Positions 62,307 to 64,000 of a DNA stretch of 64,000 bases are shown here, in pieces; the stretch's first letter is position 1; every line of letters begins with the position of its first letter. Source of the DNA: Circinella umbellata (lineage: Eukaryota > Mucoromycota > Mucoromycetes > Mucorales > Lichtheimiaceae); assembly GCA_025093555.1 (NCBI GenBank), contig JAIWNF010000029.1, positions 558,001-622,000 on the forward strand, in the 5' to 3' direction. Both the position numbers and the translations under genes were made by a program. The notes under the pieces were generated by a model. It saw only the letters and a program-made list of their open reading frames with translations, was not told the origin of the DNA and ran no database searches.

Positions 62307-64000
<1,694 letters not shown>

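Overview
The window looks like nuclear DNA of an early-diverging filamentous fungus, most likely Mucoromycota (Mucorales-like). It is AT-rich (roughly one third G+C by eye). Genes are split by many short GT...AG introns of about 50-150 bp. The protein set includes a sphingolipid C9-methyltransferase, a Bck1/Ste11-type MAPKKK, a GATA factor, and a WNK-type kinase, a family I would not expect in Dikarya. I saw no rRNA, convincing tRNA, CRISPR array or bacterial-type operon. Exon maps below were joined by hand from splice signals, and every multi-exon model closes in frame.

Layout: 1-3.1 kb is gene-poor with possible coding relics. At 3.1-7.4 kb lie two highly biased housekeeping genes on +, sphingolipid C9-methyltransferase and ATP synthase alpha. 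7.4-12.8 kb is a gene-poor AT-rich tract studded with the palindrome TACGTA. At 12.8-16.3 kb are a 54-aa single-pass membrane protein (-), a small mitochondrial-type protein (+) and an AVT-like amino acid transporter (-). 16.3-19.6 kb is gene-poor. At 19.6-23.9 kb a UIM/UBZ4 ubiquitin-reader-like protein (+) converges on a WNK kinase (-). 23.9-28.1 kb is gene-poor.

28.1-42.9 kb is gene-dense: alpha-arrestin, a putatively N-myristoylated SAM methyltransferase, an F-BAR-like/RhoGAP protein and a Zn2Cys6-PAS transcription factor (all +), then JMJD7-like hydroxylase (-) divergent from ribosomal protein eS17 (+) over a 130-bp shared promoter. 42.9-46.1 kb is gene-poor. At 46.1-55.9 kb are an intronless GATA factor (+), a secreted GH18 chitinase (-) and the large MAPKKK (-). 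56.1-61.2 kb holds decayed, frameshifted coding remains on -, probably an old mobile or lineage-specific repeated element. From 62.3 kb MCM3 (+) runs off the right edge, with an MCB-like ACGCGT in its promoter.

Functional links are loose. The MAPKKK, RhoGAP and chitinase all belong to cell-wall and polarity biology, eS17 and JMJD7 to translation, and the arrestin and amino acid transporter to nutrient transport. The items most worth checking are two interleaved GC-rich stems in the second eS17 intron, the partitioned TACGTA palindromes, the WNK kinase with its chloride-site leucine replaced, the UIM+UBZ4 protein, the 54-aa membrane protein, and the 5-kb decayed element.
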